From Carettochelys insculpta (Eukaryota; Chordata; Testudines; Carettochelyidae): a DNA stretch of 64,000 nt. Numbering within the stretch: the first letter of the stretch is position 1; every line of letters starts with the position of its first letter. A program made the translations under genes and the position numbers. This document shows, in pieces, positions 44,001-56,177 of this stretch. The DNA is taken from assembly GCF_033958435.1 (NCBI RefSeq), contig NC_134137.1:319299501-319363500 (forward strand), written 5' to 3'. The notes beneath the pieces were generated by a model. That model made no database searches. It had not been told where the DNA came from and saw only the letters and a list, made by a program, of their open reading frames with translations.

Positions 44001-46876
44001 TAAGTGCAGAGAGAGTTTCAGAATCATATTCTAATTTACTGATGTGCTATTATAAAGAGAACCACTTGTGTAAGATAGCGTGGCTAGTCTGTGCATGTGG
44101 TCCTGACAAAGAAGCCTGGGATTTACTTCTCTGAATATGTGTACACTGCAGGTGGGAGTGGGCCTAGCTCTAGTCAAGCTACTCCATTTACTACTGCGTC
44201 TATTGCAATGCAGATTAGCCACTTGAACACAAGCCCGCCCAACCCGATGGGACCAAGCTCCAATGGCTAGTCCACGCCACACTGCCAGTTTGAGTGCATT
44301 AGCCAGAGGGAAGCAAGCATTGCTGTGTCCAGTTTTAACCTGGAACACTTCTCTGGCTTGGCTTATAGCTAGTTCTATGGATCTAAGCCTGCACCATTAA
44401 AGCCAAGGCAAGCTTTGCCACTGATTTCAATGAATACAGGATTTAGCCTGAGGATGCTTCCAGTAAGATGGATTTTAAACTCAATTCCAGTGGGACTGTT
44501 TGATGTAAATCAGATTACTCATAAAGTAAGGCACTGCTCACCATGAGTAAGGGCGGGAGAATCAGCTCTCTGTTTTTTACTCTGGCACGCTCCCATTGAA
44601 TGGCCTATAAAATGTGTGATCTGATGAAATACTGCATTCCTTATTATTGGTCAAGTCAGTGAGTGCTGCTTTTTATTTTTATTTTATTTTAGTTACTCTT
44701 GGACGTTGCAATGATTTCTCCCATTTAGAGGCCAAACTAATGAGCTACGTGGTAGATGTTGTGAACAGAGTGAAATATTCTAAAGTGTTATAGTCCTGAA
44801 TCATGACTAAATTTTTCAGTTTCTCCATTGCATTTGAGACTGTAGGCACCATCTACTGTAATTAAATCCATCTGAATAGGTTTTGGCATATTTGTTTGAC
44901 TTTATAATATGGTCCCTTTTCCTGACCAGATTAGGGTAATAACTTTTTAATATTACGCCTTCAGATTGCCAACTGTTCATTCTAATAGTAGTGTACAGTT
45001 GACTTTCCTGAGTAGCACCTTCTTTAATCACTGTGTTTTTTACATTGGCTAAAGGTGCAGGGAATTGGCATACCAACACACAAACATCAATTTCCTTTCA
45101 AATGGCCGACACACTGCCTTGTTCTTACATAGCAAAAATGAAAAATGATTCAGCACAAGATGACACAGTAAAAGCACAGCTCCTAGACCATGTTTGGAAA
45201 TTTCTGATTGTTTTTGACGCTGTTATTTTATAAGCTTGCTTTTGAAATATATTCCCGCCAAAACCACAGCTGCTATGGTATTTAAAAATAGAATTCCAGT
45301 GGACTCCAGCACACCAGAAACAATTGAGAAATATGGCCCACCAATTTGCTAGCAAAGGGAAGTCTGTGCATTTCCTGCATGCTGGGTAGATTGAATTAGA
45401 TTTACAGGTTTACTGTTCCTCTTCTGCCCCTCTACACACAACTTCATTACACAGATCGTTTGATGGTGGCACAGGCTGGGAGATGAAGTTGGACTTTCCC
45501 TTTGCTGAAAATCTTTGTTGCTTAAGAATGCTGCTCCTGAGCTACCTGGAGAATTATATTAGCTAAACATTTTAGACTGAGCCTGACTCATGCCACACTT
45601 ACTATAGCGGGCGCAGAAGCTAGCCAATAAAGAGAACTATTATGCTTTCAGGGTATGGTAATATTCTTCATCTTGGATAGAATAAGCTTTATCCTTCGGA
45701 GACCTGTTGACTTTAACGTTGCACTCTGTTGTGGATTACGTGTATTTACGCTGCCAATCCACTGGTGATAATAACTGGGAGCCCTAACAACCAAATTGTC
45801 TTCTCAGTTAACCTCAGCCAATTGTCTTAAAACATTTTGGCTGCACGACTGTAAATGAAAACAGAAATTGACCCCAACTCTACAAGTATAGTTAGTTTGT
45901 TCCAACAGAAATTTCTTACACTGTATTTTTAAGACATATATATTTTTAGCACTGCTATAAATATTATTATTTATCCTGCATTACATGGAGAATGCATCCT
46001 TCATTTGCTTTCCAGATGCAACAGGCCTGTTCAAAAATATTTTTTGCAGTACTTCTAAATATGTTCACAGCAGCTGGGAGTTAGATTAAATCCCGTTTAA
46101 ATCTTATGTTTCAGCTGCATCGAGTCATGAAATTTACTGTTACAAATAATTTAATTTTTATTTCTCAGTGTTTCCATTTTTAAGACAGGATTATACTATT
46201 CCAATATTTGTAAAATACTTTAAAATCCTCAAATGAAAGGTGTTATAAGGTCTGATCCAAAGCTCAGTGGAAAATCTTCCAGTGCCAGACCCTATATTTG
46301 TAGCTACAATGAATCTTCCTTAGTAATTTTCCAAATGGAAATATTTCAGCTCTTTTAAAACACCCAGAGGACTCAGTTGCAGCTGTGTGAAATGTTTGAC
46401 TTTAAAGCCAAGAATTATCAAAATTAATCTTCATTTAACACTGAACTGCATCTGCAAACCAGGCGAGGTTCATTCCAGGCTGCACCAGCGAAGCAGACTT
46501 CTGTCAGATTCCCCAGGCACTGAGTGATTATTGAATGCCACATCACCCAGACTGAATGAAGGAGCAGTTAAATGCCACCTGGACTAATTGTAGTCAAAAC
46601 AACAGAAGCCACCACCCAAAAGGCAGGCCTGTATGTGAAGGCTGAGTAGAAGCTATGCCATGCTGAGGGCTGATGAGGTTTCACAGGGACAGATATAGCA
46701 ATTGCAGGGGCTAAGGCACTGATTGCTGGAGCTGTGTGTCTATATAGGCATCTCTACATTGCACACATCTTTCAGCTGCATGTAAAATACATCCAGATAC
46801 AGCCCACCTAGCACAGGTATACATAACACCATAGCCGGTCAGGCATGACTTAGACAAATAGTGCAAAGATGTAGCC
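41051..46876. other. Long stretch without recognised genes
   Basis: Nearly 6 kb without coding blocks that I can name. Around 41.6-42.35 kb the sequence has an LTR-like or repeat-like look, but I cannot define termini. 42.4-46.9 kb is AT-rich and otherwise featureless. Host intron or intergenic DNA is the default reading. Confidence 0.45.
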
Positions 46877-46879
46877 CTA

Positions 46880-48560
46880 CAGGGCTCCCTTATTGCTTAT
46901 TTTAGCAGTGTCATGTCCCACAAGTAATCTTCCCTCTGGGAAAAACTCCAGCCCTGGCAGGGGTGCATCAGCAGGTAATGCAATGACAGAATTCCCTTCA
47001 GTGCAGGAAAAACTCTGGCAAAAGGAAAGGCCCACTGCAGAGAGTCTCCAGCTGAGGGGTGACCACAAGGAAAGGCTCTGCCAGCTCTCCACTATGGAGC
47101 CCCTTCCCAACAGACTTCACCGGAAGGGAGTCAGCTGGGAGTGACCTATCTTTGCCTCCCTGTTTCTAAGACTAGCAAATTAGCTCTCTGTCGAGTATCT
47201 CTCCTCCCTCCCTCCAGGTTGGCTTTGGATAGTTCTGTTTCTCTGCTCTTTGACCTTTGCACCTTGGAAAATTCTTCTGAAGTGCCCCTATTTCTTTGGA
47301 CTGGTTGTCCCTCTTACCCACTCACCTCGTGCGATGTGTCTCTGCATACCTCACAACTCCTTCAGTCCACTGCTTCTGGTACCTGCCTAATGACTGGGCC
47401 CAAACAAGAATGTCTGTCTCCAGAGGGCCAGTAGGTTCTTGGCTACTCTGTTTTACTCCAGTGTCCACTTCTGTGATAGTTGTCCATTTCCTTTCAGTGG
47501 TGTCTCCACGCTTCTGGCTGTGACAGCACTCCCCTCATGGTTTTGGTCCTTTGTCCCAACAATGTCTGTGCCAAACTGTTCTGGCACTCCTGTAAGGGGG
47601 TATTCCTCTGTGCCCAAAATGCTAACTCAGTCTCTGAAATAGCTGTTTTCATAACTGATTGTACCTTATCATTATTCTGTGGGTATGCTGTGGAGTACGT
47701 ATGGTTGTCAAATAATGTTTGCCTGCAAATTCTTCATTATTCTGAGGCAAATGGAGTCCTATTGTCAGAGAATACACTGTCTCAAATGCCGTATCTTGCA
47801 AAGTGAGGCTTCAGTTTGGCACTCACTGACTTACTTTTTGTTTCTGACAGGACATTCAATTTTCACTGGAAGGTAATTAGTCCACTCCCATATTTTCCTG
47901 TGCTTCAGTGGGCGGGTCATATGGTAACAGTTTCTTTCTGCTGGTGATTATCATTTAACCAGCTGGTGTCACACCCTTCTGTCATAGATATGTGCATTCA
48001 TTTCCAGCCAGTAAGCAAGCTCCTGAGCCTAAAAGACAGATGTTAATAAGGTGGGGATAACAGCTGTCTATTTTTGCAATATGGTGCCATCCCGAGTAGT
48101 TCATGACCACAGATCAGCACAAAAAGCAACATCAGAAGAACTCCTTAGGTTTGTTTAAAGGAGCTCTAAATGTTGTTACCAGCAGTAGCTCAGCAGGCTG
48201 GGGACAAAAGCAAGGCAGGGAGGCAAACAATGGTTCCTTCCACTGGCTTATCTGAAAGTGAGACTACTTAGGAACAAAGGAGGGTTTGGTGAGCCCAGAA
48301 CAAAATACGTAATTTTCGTATTTACCAAATTTAAATTTCTGGAAAGGGGCTTGAGCTCTAGAAGGTATTTCTTTCCTCGGTGAAAGTCTGTGCTCACCAG
48401 ATGGTACGTATTTCCCTTTTAAACCTTGCATCTCTTTGATAAACTCCAGGCAAACACTGTCAGAGTTCTTACTATTTAGTAAGGCACCTGGATGCCATTT
48501 TAGAACTCTTTCTATCACCCCCTTAAATCCACTCACTGTAGGTCCCAACATCAGTACTTT
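46880..48560 (-). mobile_element. Ty3/gypsy retrotransposon fragment
   Basis: Minus-strand sequence carrying an integrase remnant (next entry). No LTRs were found. The upstream 95-codon open frame at 48551-48264 is in the right strand and order to be part of the same element, but I cannot assign it to a domain. Confidence 0.6.
47560..48080 (-). pseudogene. Ty3/gypsy integrase remnant
   Basis: Read in shifting frames on the minus strand: YWLEMNAHI, matching the FWPGM segment after the integrase zinc finger, near 48020; LKPHFARYGI followed by a stop and SDNRTPFASE near 47790-47740, with the SDNG-type second catalytic Asp; and YPQNNDKVQSVMKTA, matching YPQSNGKVESAVK with the catalytic Glu region (here Gln), then FWAQRNTPLTGVP, near 47720-47630. 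Stops and shifts are frequent. Integrase inserts the cDNA copy of the element. The order and the pair of motifs make the assignment good despite decay. Confidence 0.7.
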
Positions 48561-48625
48561 ATTGGCACAACAAAACCACTCAACATAAACTTCATTGCAG
48601 TATATGTAGGGTGTTCATTCATAAG

Positions 48626-49022
48626 GGCTGTGTCTACACTTGCATTCCTCTTTCAAAAAAGGCATGTAAATCAGGAAAATTAAAAATGCAAATGAGGTGC
48701 AGATTAACACATTTGCATATTCTTTCAAAAGCTCTTCTTTCGAAAGAAGAAAAACAGTGTAGCTGGGTCTGTTTCGAAAGTAAACCCCATCTTCAAAAGA
48801 AACTTTCTTCCCTTTTTTATGGGAAGAACAGGTCTTTCGAAGATGGGGTTTACTTTCTAAAGAAAAGCGGGGTAGATGTGGCTTGTTCTTTCAAAAGAAG
48901 CGCTTTTGAAAGGAAAATATGGAAATGAGGTGCCAGATATGTAAATCTGCTCCTCATTTACATTTTTATTTCCCTTATTTGTGTGACTCTTTCAAAAGAG
49001 GAATGCAAGTGTAGACACAGCC
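48626..49022. mobile_element. Palindromic foldback short element with AAG duplication
   Basis: The ends GGCTGTGTCTACACTTGCAT and its complement at the right are long inverted repeats, with AAG at 48623-48625 and 49023-49025. The arms continue inward through TTTCAAAAG/CTTTTGAAAG blocks and CCCATCTTC / GAAGATGGGG to a centre near 48825. The 3-bp duplication and GTCTACAC terminus place it with the Harbinger-related short elements. Confidence 0.8.
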
Positions 49023-49025
49023 AAG

Positions 49026-50262
49026 GATGATTTGGAGTTATTATCAGGCTTATGCCTTTAAGATTGGTTATAAAGAATGTATATGTTTGTGTTACCATTT
49101 GACTGTTGTGCTTTGATGTGACCCATCATTCCCTTATGAACATGAACCCAAACTGATCTAATACTTTAAGCCAAAGACATCTGAAACAACAGTAGAAAAC
49201 ATGCTCAGGCAAAGTATTTCAGACTGCAAAAGAATAAGGATAAGAAAAGATTTAGAAGGAATGCAGAACTTAGGGAATTAAATTATGAAAGCAGTGAACT
49301 GTATTTCGTTGTGACAACATTTGATGAAGAAATAAAATGGCTTATCAAAGATAATTGTCATGCGGAAACACATTATTTAGGCAAACCAAAAGAAAATGAA
49401 AGTGATACATTTGTAGGACTGTAGTGCAATTATACCTAGAGAAGTATTCTAATGCTGAGATGACTGTCCATGTTAGATTCATGACACAGATCCTAAACAC
49501 AGCACACATATTTTGATGTTACAATTAAGGGTCTAATTCTGTAAGTCTGCACCATATGATACAACTCTTTTCACCTAAACAGGGAATTCAACTCACTGAA
49601 TGTTTGCAGGTTAGGGTCCTGAATGAAAGGCGCCCAAATAGTTGTCCTTTTGATGATGACATTCCAAAGTTCAGTGACTTCTGATGGTATCTGCCTGCAG
49701 CATGATTCATGCTTGACAATCAATTAAACAGGTCCTTAGGGGTTGCTGCAACTGGAAGAGTGTTTTTGCGGCAATAGAAACATGAAGCTTTCATTTTTAA
49801 AAAAATATTTTCTGACACTATGACAAGAGGTAGGATTGTTACTATGTTTTCCCAAAAAACTTTTCTTAAAAATAGTTTCAACAAAACCAGAATTTTATTC
49901 TATTGGTGCTGAGCAATCAGGCAATAAGCAAATTTGCAGATTAAGCTAATATTACAGTAATTACTTTCAAAGGTGGTCACATAGAAGTATACTTTAGTGG
50001 GCAATTTGAACCACTAAATGGAAACTGATAATGAGGCCTGGACTGAGTGACCATTGCTGACAGAGGGGCAAAGTCCCACAAAGGAGAGGAAGAAAGTCAG
50101 GATCTTGTGCGAGCCAACTGGCCTGAGAACACACATCATAGTTCAGTCTGAACTGAGTGCAGTTAAAAATCCTCATCGGGGCTGCACACTTTTTTAGAGT
50201 TACCGTATAAAAAGGAGGACGCTCCCGAGAGGCAGTATATCTGTATTAGTATCTACCAACTC
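49026..50262. other. No recognised feature
   Basis: AT-rich DNA without coding blocks. Nothing to report between the foldback element and the Harbinger copy. Confidence 0.5.
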
Positions 50263-50637
50263 ACAGGCTACGTCTACACTAGGAGACTACGTCAAAGTAA
50301 CCAATTTCCAAGTAACAACATCGACATAGGCTACTTCGATGCGTATCATCCACACATCCTGCAGGGCTGGTGCCGTCGATGTTCAACGTCAAAGTAGCGA
50401 TGGGGAACTTCGAAAGGAGCCACCCCGGAAGCAAATGCGAAGCGTCCACACACAGAAGTGCTTCCCTTCGAAATAAGGGGCCAGGAAAGCCCTCAGATGG
50501 GGTCACAGGCTAGACTAGCCCTTCCGGGGCAACAGCAAGTTGCTCCTTTAAAGGACCCCTCCCAGACAAACCCGGCCTGCACAGCACGAGTTCTACAGAG
50601 CTCTAGCCACACTCTCGCAGACCGACGCACAGCAGCC

Positions 50638-52310
50638 ATGGGCCCCCAGCAGCAGCAACAGCACCTGGAAGCCTTCCAGGTTGTCATCCAGGGAGCAAGC
50701 GCCCTGCTAGGTGCTGCACGGGAGGCCACCCAGCAGCTCCTGGCAGGGGGGCCCCTCCCTGGGGGCAGATGAGGATGCCCTTGACCACCAGGCTCCCCTG
50801 CCGGGTGCTCCACTGCCTCTGGAGCTACCCCACCAGCTCTGAGTGGTGGGAGCATCTGGTCATGGGGGAATGGGATGATGACATGTGGCTGTGGAACTTC
50901 CAAATGTGCTAGCAGACCTTCCTGGAGTTCTGCCAGTGGCTCATCCCTGCACTGGAGCACCAGGACACATGGATGAAGTGCACCCTCCCCATGGAGAAGA
51001 GGGTCACAATAGCCGTCTGGAAGCTGGCCACTCCGGACAGCTACCACTTCATGGGACACCAGTTTGGAGTGGGAAAGGCCACAGTCAGGGCCGTGATCAT
51101 GGAGGTAAGGAGGCCTGGGCATGCACCCACTTGGGGGCAGGTGGCCAGGGAGGGGGGCCCGGGTGTGGGGCTGGAGAGGGAGAGGTTCCGGGAAGGGAGG
51201 GGGCCGGATGGAGGCCTGGGTATGGAGGGATGCCCTGGGAGGGAGGGACCCGGGTGTGGGGCCAGGGAGGGAGGGGTGCCTTGGGGGGTCCCTGTGAGGG
51301 GAACTGGGGAGAAGGACCTGGGGCACCCTGCACACCCTCATGAGTACTTGTGTCCCCTCCCCACAGGTGGTCTGTGTGCTCAATGCCTTCCTGCTACAGC
51401 AGGTCATTCGAGTTGGGGACCTGGAAGCAGCCATTGACAGATCTTCTCCCATGGGGTTCCCGAACTGCTTCAGGTCCCTAGATGGGACCCACATTCCCAT
51501 CCATGCCCTGGACCACAGAGGAGGAAGGTACATAAACTGGAGGGGCTACCACTCTGTGGTCCTTCAGGCCATGGTGGGCAGCCGGGGTCACTTCCAGGAT
51601 GTGTATGTGGGCTGGCCTGTCTGTACACATGATGCCCGCATCTTCTGGAGCTCAGGTCTGTGCTGCTGGCTGGAGGTGGGGACCTACATCCCCCAGAGGG
51701 ATCTCCCTCTGTGGGACACCACTGTGCCCCTCTGCCTCATAGCAGACCTACCCCCTCCAGTCCTGGATCATGCACCCGTACACCAGCCAGGAGCAGTTCA
51801 ATAGTCACCTGAACCACGCCTGCCAGGTGGTGGAGAGGACCTTTGGCTGCCTGAAGGGCTGGAGGCAAGGACCTACATCCCCCAGAGAGAGATCACTCTG
51901 GGGGACACCACCGTGCCCCTCTGCCTCGTGGTGGACACGGCCTACCTCTCCAGCTCTGGCTCATGTGTCCATACACCAGCCACCTCAATGCCAGCCAGGA
52001 GGGGTTCAACACCCAACTGAACCACCCCCAGCAGGTGGTGGAGAGGACCTTCGGCTGCCTGAAGGGCCACTGGCGGTGCCTCCTTGCCCGCCTGGACATG
52101 AGCCTCCAGAACATCCCCCAGGTTGTGGGTGCGTGCTGCACACTCCACAACATTGTCGAGAGCAAGGGGAAGGCCTTTGTTTAGGGGTGGGAAGTCAACG
52201 CCAGCACAGGCTTCCCCCAGCTGGCCACTGCACTCAGTTGCCAGGCCCACCTCAAGGGGCTATGGGTCTGCGAGGCCCTGCAGTCCAATTTTGATCAGGG
52301 GAACCCCTGA
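50638..52310 (+). pseudogene. Harbinger DDE transposase with internal tandem duplication
   Basis: ATG 50638 begins MGPQQQQQHLEAFQVVIQGA, followed by a TGA at 50770 and a shift. Exon 1 continues SEWWEHLVMGEWDDDMW, FLEFCQWLIPALEHQDTW, VWKLATPDSYHFMGHQFGVG to MEG at 51104. The intron is 51105-51366 (GTAAGG to CACAG). Exon 2 has MGFPNCFRSLDGTHIPI (first Asp), GYHSVVLQAMVGSRGHFQDV, THDARIFWSSG (second Asp), QVVERTFGCLKG (Glu). From 51670 to about 52068 the region between the second Asp and the Glu motif is present twice in tandem. After it come HWRCLLARLDMSLQNIPQVV and the stop at 52308-52310. Several other shifts and stops exist. Confidence 0.88.
51670..52068 (+). repeat. Direct tandem duplication inside transposase exon 2
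   Basis: CTGGAGGTGGGGACCTACAT starts unit 1 at 51670 and CTGGAGGCAAGGACCTACAT starts unit 2 at 51859. Both run through TGCCCCTCTGCCTC, ACACCAGCCA and GTGGTGGAGAGGACCTT to CTGCCTGAAGGGC. Unit length is 189 bp against about 210 bp; the units differ at many positions, so either the event is old or unit 2 came from a diverged copy. Confidence 0.85.
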
Positions 52311-52427
52311 GCACCTCCCTGGCCATCCCTGGTGGGCCTCCCACACACCACCCCCACCACCTGCACACTGCCCCCACCACACACACACTATCCCCTAAAA
52401 CAAGCACACATCTCAGGTGCTTTGAAA

Positions 52428-52433
52428 AATAAA
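52428..52433 (+). terminator. Poly(A) signal after transposase gene of element E
   Basis: AATAAA stands about 118 bp downstream of the stop, at the position matching 34032 in element C. Confidence 0.55.
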
Positions 52434-53050
52434 ACTGTGGATTATTGAATAGTGATAAAACTGTCCGGTGGTATGTGCACAACAAAAACTGGCCGAGTCC
52501 CAGGCCCGGGCGTAACCCTGCCTCAACTCTTTCACCTAGCTGAGGACATGATCTGGAGTGCAGGCAGGGTGACCCCGGGAGGCCAGGCCCTTGGCCAGTC
52601 AGACGAATGCTTCTGCATTCCGCCGCTTGCTCCCCTTCACGTGGAGCACCTCTTTTTCGCCCCAGCAGGTCTCAGCACTCAGCCTCCAACCAGAAAAGGT
52701 CCTGCCACTTTTTGGCACCCTGTTTGGCTGTTGGGGGGCCCTGAGTACCCTCAGGGACGAGCCCAGGGAGTGCTCAAAGTAGCCAGCTAGTGTAGATGTG
52801 GCCACATTGTATTAATGGTTATAGTATATATAACGTGAATTGTTAGATACTAGTACAGATACAGTCTCTTTTAGGGGTGTCCTCTTTTTTGAGAGGTCAA
52901 ATATAGCAACCTTAATTTTTTAAAATTACTATCCTAACAGTCCACATTCTTTTAGTTCTTTATAGAACTGGAAACAGTTTTGGAGACTTTCAGAATAAGA
53001 ATATATCTTCACTTAAAGCATTTCAGCAGCAAAGCTGTAATGATATAGTG

Positions 53051-53465
53051 CAGTGGTGGGCAACCTACAGCTCACGGGGTGCATGAGGCCCATCGGCTTT
53101 CTGGGTGGTCCACAAGATGTTTTGTTTACCATTGCCTACAAGCAGAGTTGCCAGATTCCACTGGTTTGTCATGTTATTTTCCTACCAGTATTACAAAAGT
53201 GACATGTGTGCAAAGCAAAAGCACATGACAAAAAGTACGCACTGATTGGACACAATAATGACTGTGAGACCCATATGCACCCTCTGCATCCAGGCAGAGT
53301 ACTACTTTGGTTCAACCAGCACCCCCTGAAAATTCTAGGTACACAAGCGCAGTTAACAAAATTACCCTAGCCTGAGTGACTGACTTGCTTACAACAATCT
53401 TGCAGCCCTCTGAGATGGAGAGCCACTCATGTTGTCCGCTCACTAGCCTAGGTTGCCCATCTCTG
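53051..53465. mobile_element. hAT-type short element, 415 bp
   Basis: The left end CAGTGGTGGGCAACCTA and right end TAGGTTGCCCATCTCTG are hAT-like terminal inverted repeats. The flanking octamers ATATAGTG and CTATAGAG match at 6 of 8 positions, consistent with an aged 8-bp duplication. It has no coding capacity. Confidence 0.7.
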
Positions 53466-53515
53466 CTATAGAGTTTGATTGTGGACACTATGTACTTCAC
53501 AGGAGGGGTTCTCCC

Positions 53516-53693
53516 ATCAATGTAAATAGTCTACGTTCCCAAGATTTGGCACCTCAGAAGAATTTTTCCATTGCTCTAATGCTATTGGCACCAAGGGTTA
53601 GGTCTGCATAACTATTTCTTGAGTGGGGGGTGTTTTTCCACACCTTTGAGAAATGTAGTTACGCTGATGTAAGTTCCTAGTGTAGACCAGCCC
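53516..53693. repeat. Harbinger-type short element, right part
   Basis: The right end CCTAGTGTAGACCAGCCC and the inner stretch (GAAATGTAGTTACGCTGATG) are typical of short reptile DNA elements with a GTCTACAC terminus. A clear left end is missing. Confidence 0.45.
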
Positions 53694-53699
53694 TCAAAA

Positions 53700-55489
53700 A
53701 CAGCTTCAGAGAGTCTCTCCTGCCTCTTCCTCTGCAAGATCAGTCTAAATGACTGTCATTTTGCTCTGGTGAGATCTTGCCTAACGGACAAGTGAAAATT
53801 ATATGGCCAGGCCCGTTCACGCATTGCAACCTCTTTCTCCCACTCAGATAAGGCACACGTATTATAATCTGTCCACAGAGGCCCAGCAGAAAATTCCCCT
53901 GCTGTGAATTGCCCACATCAATGATACTACCAGGTCTTGTATTTTTGCCACCTTTCTCCCAAGATGTAAAGGGACAGAGCAGAAGAGGGAAAAGGCAGGC
54001 AGGGAAACTACACTACATCAGTTCTTCCTGTACAGCCTATCTACTGAGGACCCTATACAACAGGAGCAACTGTAAGGACTGAGGCTGGTGAGAATCAGAG
54101 CTGTAAGCAGCTCCATAATGCATTTGTTCTTTCCAGTGCCAACCAGAGTGTTGGTCCAGGAGAAAATCTAGGTCATAATATAATTTTTAACTCTACCCCA
54201 CCATTAACTGTGCCATGATTTTGTCCATTATAAAAACTATAAAACTGTGTTGTCAAACCTTTATCAAGGAAAAAACAACCCCTAATTGAGTCAATGTGAA
54301 TATTGCTTGAAGAATAATGAAGTAAGGTTTCAGTTATTGGTGCAGATAAAACTGTATTTTTTCTTAGGTGTGGGATAAATAGTGTGTTGGGGAAGATGTT
54401 GCATAAAATTGCCCATCTAGAACCAAGGATGTCAATGAAAACACTTGTCCAAGAGTTCTTTGTCATGCCAGTATTCATAACTCAACCCAGTCTCTTCTCT
54501 CTTTCTTGAGGTGCTGAACTAGATGCATGAGGATGCATGAATTAATCATAGCAGCCTCTTAAAATTATGACTTGCATGTCTGCAATGGTGTTAATTTACT
54601 CTCAAGGGAGTCTTTCTGGCACAACATCAGGTATAATTTTATTCAAGTTTTCATATATTTGGCCTCTTTCCATATGCTGTGTGACAGACTACTGGCCAGA
54701 GTCTGGGCCAGATCTCTGCCGTGGCTGCCCTGCCCAAAAAGGGTGATGGGAGATATCTGAGCAAACCCAGAGCTGATATTTGGCAGCTGTGAGCTCCCTG
54801 AGCAGAGTGTTACATAAGGCAGGTAGGGAGTGGAGGAGGAATGGGGGAGTGTATGAATGGTAGACAGAAGAAAGAGAGGGGCCAGGAAGTGGAAGGCTCT
54901 GCTACCCTGTAGCTGGAGGTTTGGCGGTAGAGGTTAGCAGCCTCAGTATGTTGAAGGGGGAAAAGCTAGTTTGGGTAACTGGAGGGGTAGCTGTGACCAA
55001 GAAATTGTAACAGAAAAGGTGGTGGGACTTGTTACACATAATAAAAGCATGGATGTCTGCAACCAGAGTGGTCTCCACCTACCTTGTGGACAGAACAGAA
55101 GCCTGGGGCACGTGAGCCTGAGAAGCCCCACCGCAATTTTTACTTACCTCCGTTTATCAACTCTTTTGACACCATGAAACTGTTCCACTATCAATCTGAC
55201 TTTGCTGTTATTCTTACAAACACTTTCTGTGAAATTGCCTTCTATTAATAGTGAACATCTGGAGATCAACATAGTGTTAACTAATGTATAGCCAGATTTT
55301 CCACAGTGCTAAGTACCAACTCCCATTTAGACCAATAGCAACTGTGATGTATTGAACTCCTTTTAAAATTTAACCTGTGCCAAACCTGCAAAAGTTGGAT
55401 CTGAATCCTAACTTTCTCAGCCTCTGCTTTCAAGTTTCCTGTCAAGTCCATGTCTTAGGAGAATTTTCCCTGGCATCCATTTGGCTCAC
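53700..55489. other. No gene; possible repeat at 54.68-55.1 kb
   Basis: TGTGTGACAGACTACTGGCC at 54678 resembles the start of LTR-like repeats (TGTGACAG) but nothing confirms it. The rest is ordinary AT-rich DNA. Confidence 0.35.
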
Positions 55490-55492
55490 CAA

Positions 55493-56174
55493 GGCTACGT
55501 CTACACGTGAAGCCAACATCGAAATAGGCTATTTCGATGAATAACGTCTACACGTCCTCCAGGGCTGGCAACGTCGATGTTCAACTTCGACGTTGCACGG
55601 CACCACATCGAAATAGGCGCTGCGAGGGTACATCTACATGCCAAAGTAGCACACATCGAAATAAGGGTGCCAGGCACAGCTGCAGACAGGGTCACAGGGT
55701 GGACTCAACAGCAAGCCGCTCCCTTAAAGGGCCCCTCCCAGACACAGTTGCACTAAAAAACACAAGATCCACAGAGCCGACAACTGGTTGCAGACCCTGT
55801 GCCTGCAGCATGGATCCCCAGCTGCCGCAGCAGCAGCCAGAAGCCCTGGGCTAAGGGCTGCTGCCCATGGTGACCATAGAGCCCCGCAGGGGCTGGAGAG
55901 AGAGCATCTCTCAACCCCCCAGCTGATGGCCGCCATGGAGGACCCGGCAATTTCGACGTTGCGGGATGCGGATCGTCTACACGGTCCCTACTTCGACGTT
56001 GAACGTCAAAGTAGGGCGCTATTCCGATCCCCTCATGAGGTTAGCGACTTTGACGTCTCGCCGCCTAACATCGAAGTTAACTTCGAAATAGCGCCCGACG
56101 CGTGTAGCCACGACGGGCGCTATTTCGAAGTTAGTGCCACTACTTCGAAGTAGCGTGCACGTGTAGACACAGCT
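55493..56174 (+). mobile_element. Harbinger short element D
   Basis: The 682-bp element has ends GGCTACGTCTACAC and GTGTAGACACAGCT and CAA at 55490-55492 and 56175-56177. It has the same left end, CAG-poor transposase start (ATGGATCCCCAGCTGCCG) and internal junction as elements A and B. It lacks about 20 bp of the repeated subterminal region present in A. Confidence 0.85.
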
Positions 56175-56177
56175 CAA

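Larger units (their letters stand above)
50266..52803 (+). mobile_element. Harbinger element E, 2.5 kb, Myb/SANT gene mostly deleted
   Basis: The ends GGCTACGTCTACAC and GTGTAGATGTGGCC are bounded by ACA at 50263-50265 and 52804-52806. The transposase gene is plus strand. Of the minus-strand Myb/SANT gene only a fragment is left near 52600-52700 (EKEVLHVKGSKRRNAEAF, matching EEVLQVIGSKRRNTDAF in element C), so an internal deletion removed about 1.5 kb relative to element C. Confidence 0.9.

Noticed and set aside
50493..51533. 346-codon open frame on the minus strand
   Set aside because: Opposite strand of the element E transposase and its G-rich intron; Pro-rich low complexity and no recognisable domain.
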